Below are positions 63,760 to 64,000 of a DNA stretch of 64,000 nt, piece by piece; the first letter of the stretch is position 1; each line of letters starts with the position of its first letter. The DNA is from Micrasema longulum (lineage: Eukaryota > Arthropoda > Insecta > Trichoptera > Brachycentridae): NCBI GenBank assembly GCA_022494885.1, contig JAGVSM010002639.1:62001-126000 (forward strand). Direction: 5' to 3'. The notes under the pieces were generated by a model that ran no database searches, was not told where the DNA came from, and was given only the letters and a program-made list of their open reading frames with translations. The translations under genes and the position numbers were made by a program.

Positions 63760-64000
63760 AACAACTCGTGGAAATTACAGAAGGCTTCGCGAAGGTATTC
63801 AATTGTCAAGGGTCTCAACAAACTATCCAGCATTCTGGTCTATTCTTGCTATCGTTGCGATGCATGTTGTCCGCTAGAAATTCCCAGGTTCCACCAAAGT
63901 GAGAACTCTCAAAAGTTGTCCCGACATCGGCGCGTGCAGCGACTCTTCAGGGCAGCCCTCTTCAGAAAATTTAATTGTCGATACTTGGCTCGAGAGGCGA
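63760..64000. other. unassigned end of window
   Basis: Balanced base composition with open frames on both strands (one on the minus strand contains FGGTWEFLADN). I recognise no family, and the segment runs off the window. Confidence 0.3.

Noticed and set aside
1..64000. CRISPR arrays, bacterial operons or rRNA
   Set aside because: No spaced identical repeats, no dense coding and no rRNA-like sequence. The window has eukaryotic introns, SINEs and LINEs.

Overview
This is a eukaryotic window, most likely from an insect and probably a lepidopteran. It is AT-rich. I could not support any complete host gene, rRNA or true tRNA gene. What can be recognised is a dense, nested deposit of transposable elements: 5'-truncated non-LTR retrotransposons (LINEs), tRNA-headed SINEs, short inverted-repeat DNA elements (MITEs and foldbacks) and one near-intact Tc1-type transposon. 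The insect assignment rests on the LINE types, which resemble those common in Lepidoptera, and on the mix with tRNA SINEs and Tc1/mariner elements. It is an inference from family knowledge, not a database result.

Layout. 1-6 kb: LINE 3' ends and reverse-transcriptase (RT) relics, a 131-bp foldback and a 584-bp element with four degenerate internal repeats (second copy at 42.2 kb). 7-9.5 kb: an RTE-like RT relic and a SINE. 10.9-15.1 kb: a 4.2-kb block bounded by inverted arms; one arm is split by a foldback with ~180-bp arms, and a LINE with an 11-bp target duplication lies inside. 16-19.4 kb: LINE C-termini on the minus strand. 20-21.3 kb: a MITE and a large compound palindrome. 22.7-25.9 kb: LINE relics, one split by a 190-bp insertion. 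26.3-30.3 kb: a duplicated 3'-UTR unit, a hairpin, a MITE and a LINE nested in another LINE. 30.3-33.7 kb: a piggyBac-type TTAA element, a CAGGGTG MITE and a second copy of the 0.53-kb TA element. 35.7-37.9 kb: tandem foldback repeats interrupted by the Tc1-type transposon. 38-46.4 kb: further MITEs, LINEs and an RTE-like insertion with a clean 11-bp target duplication. 46.6-56.3 kb: CR1-like 3' ends, RTE-like copies, and a LINE flanked by ~90-bp direct repeats. 56.7-62 kb: palindromes, an RTE-like copy split by a SINE, and a mariner relic split by another repeat. 62.4-64 kb: L2-like fragments and a local duplication.

Function. Apart from the Tc1-type transposase (two exons, complete DD34E triad once a 72-bp intron is removed) nearly every coding trace is broken. 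The short elements carry no enzyme and would need proteins supplied elsewhere. Many copies sit inside others, so the order of insertion can be read from flanking duplications. LINE clade names (L2/CR1-like, Jockey-like, RTE-like) come from motif recognition and are approximate.
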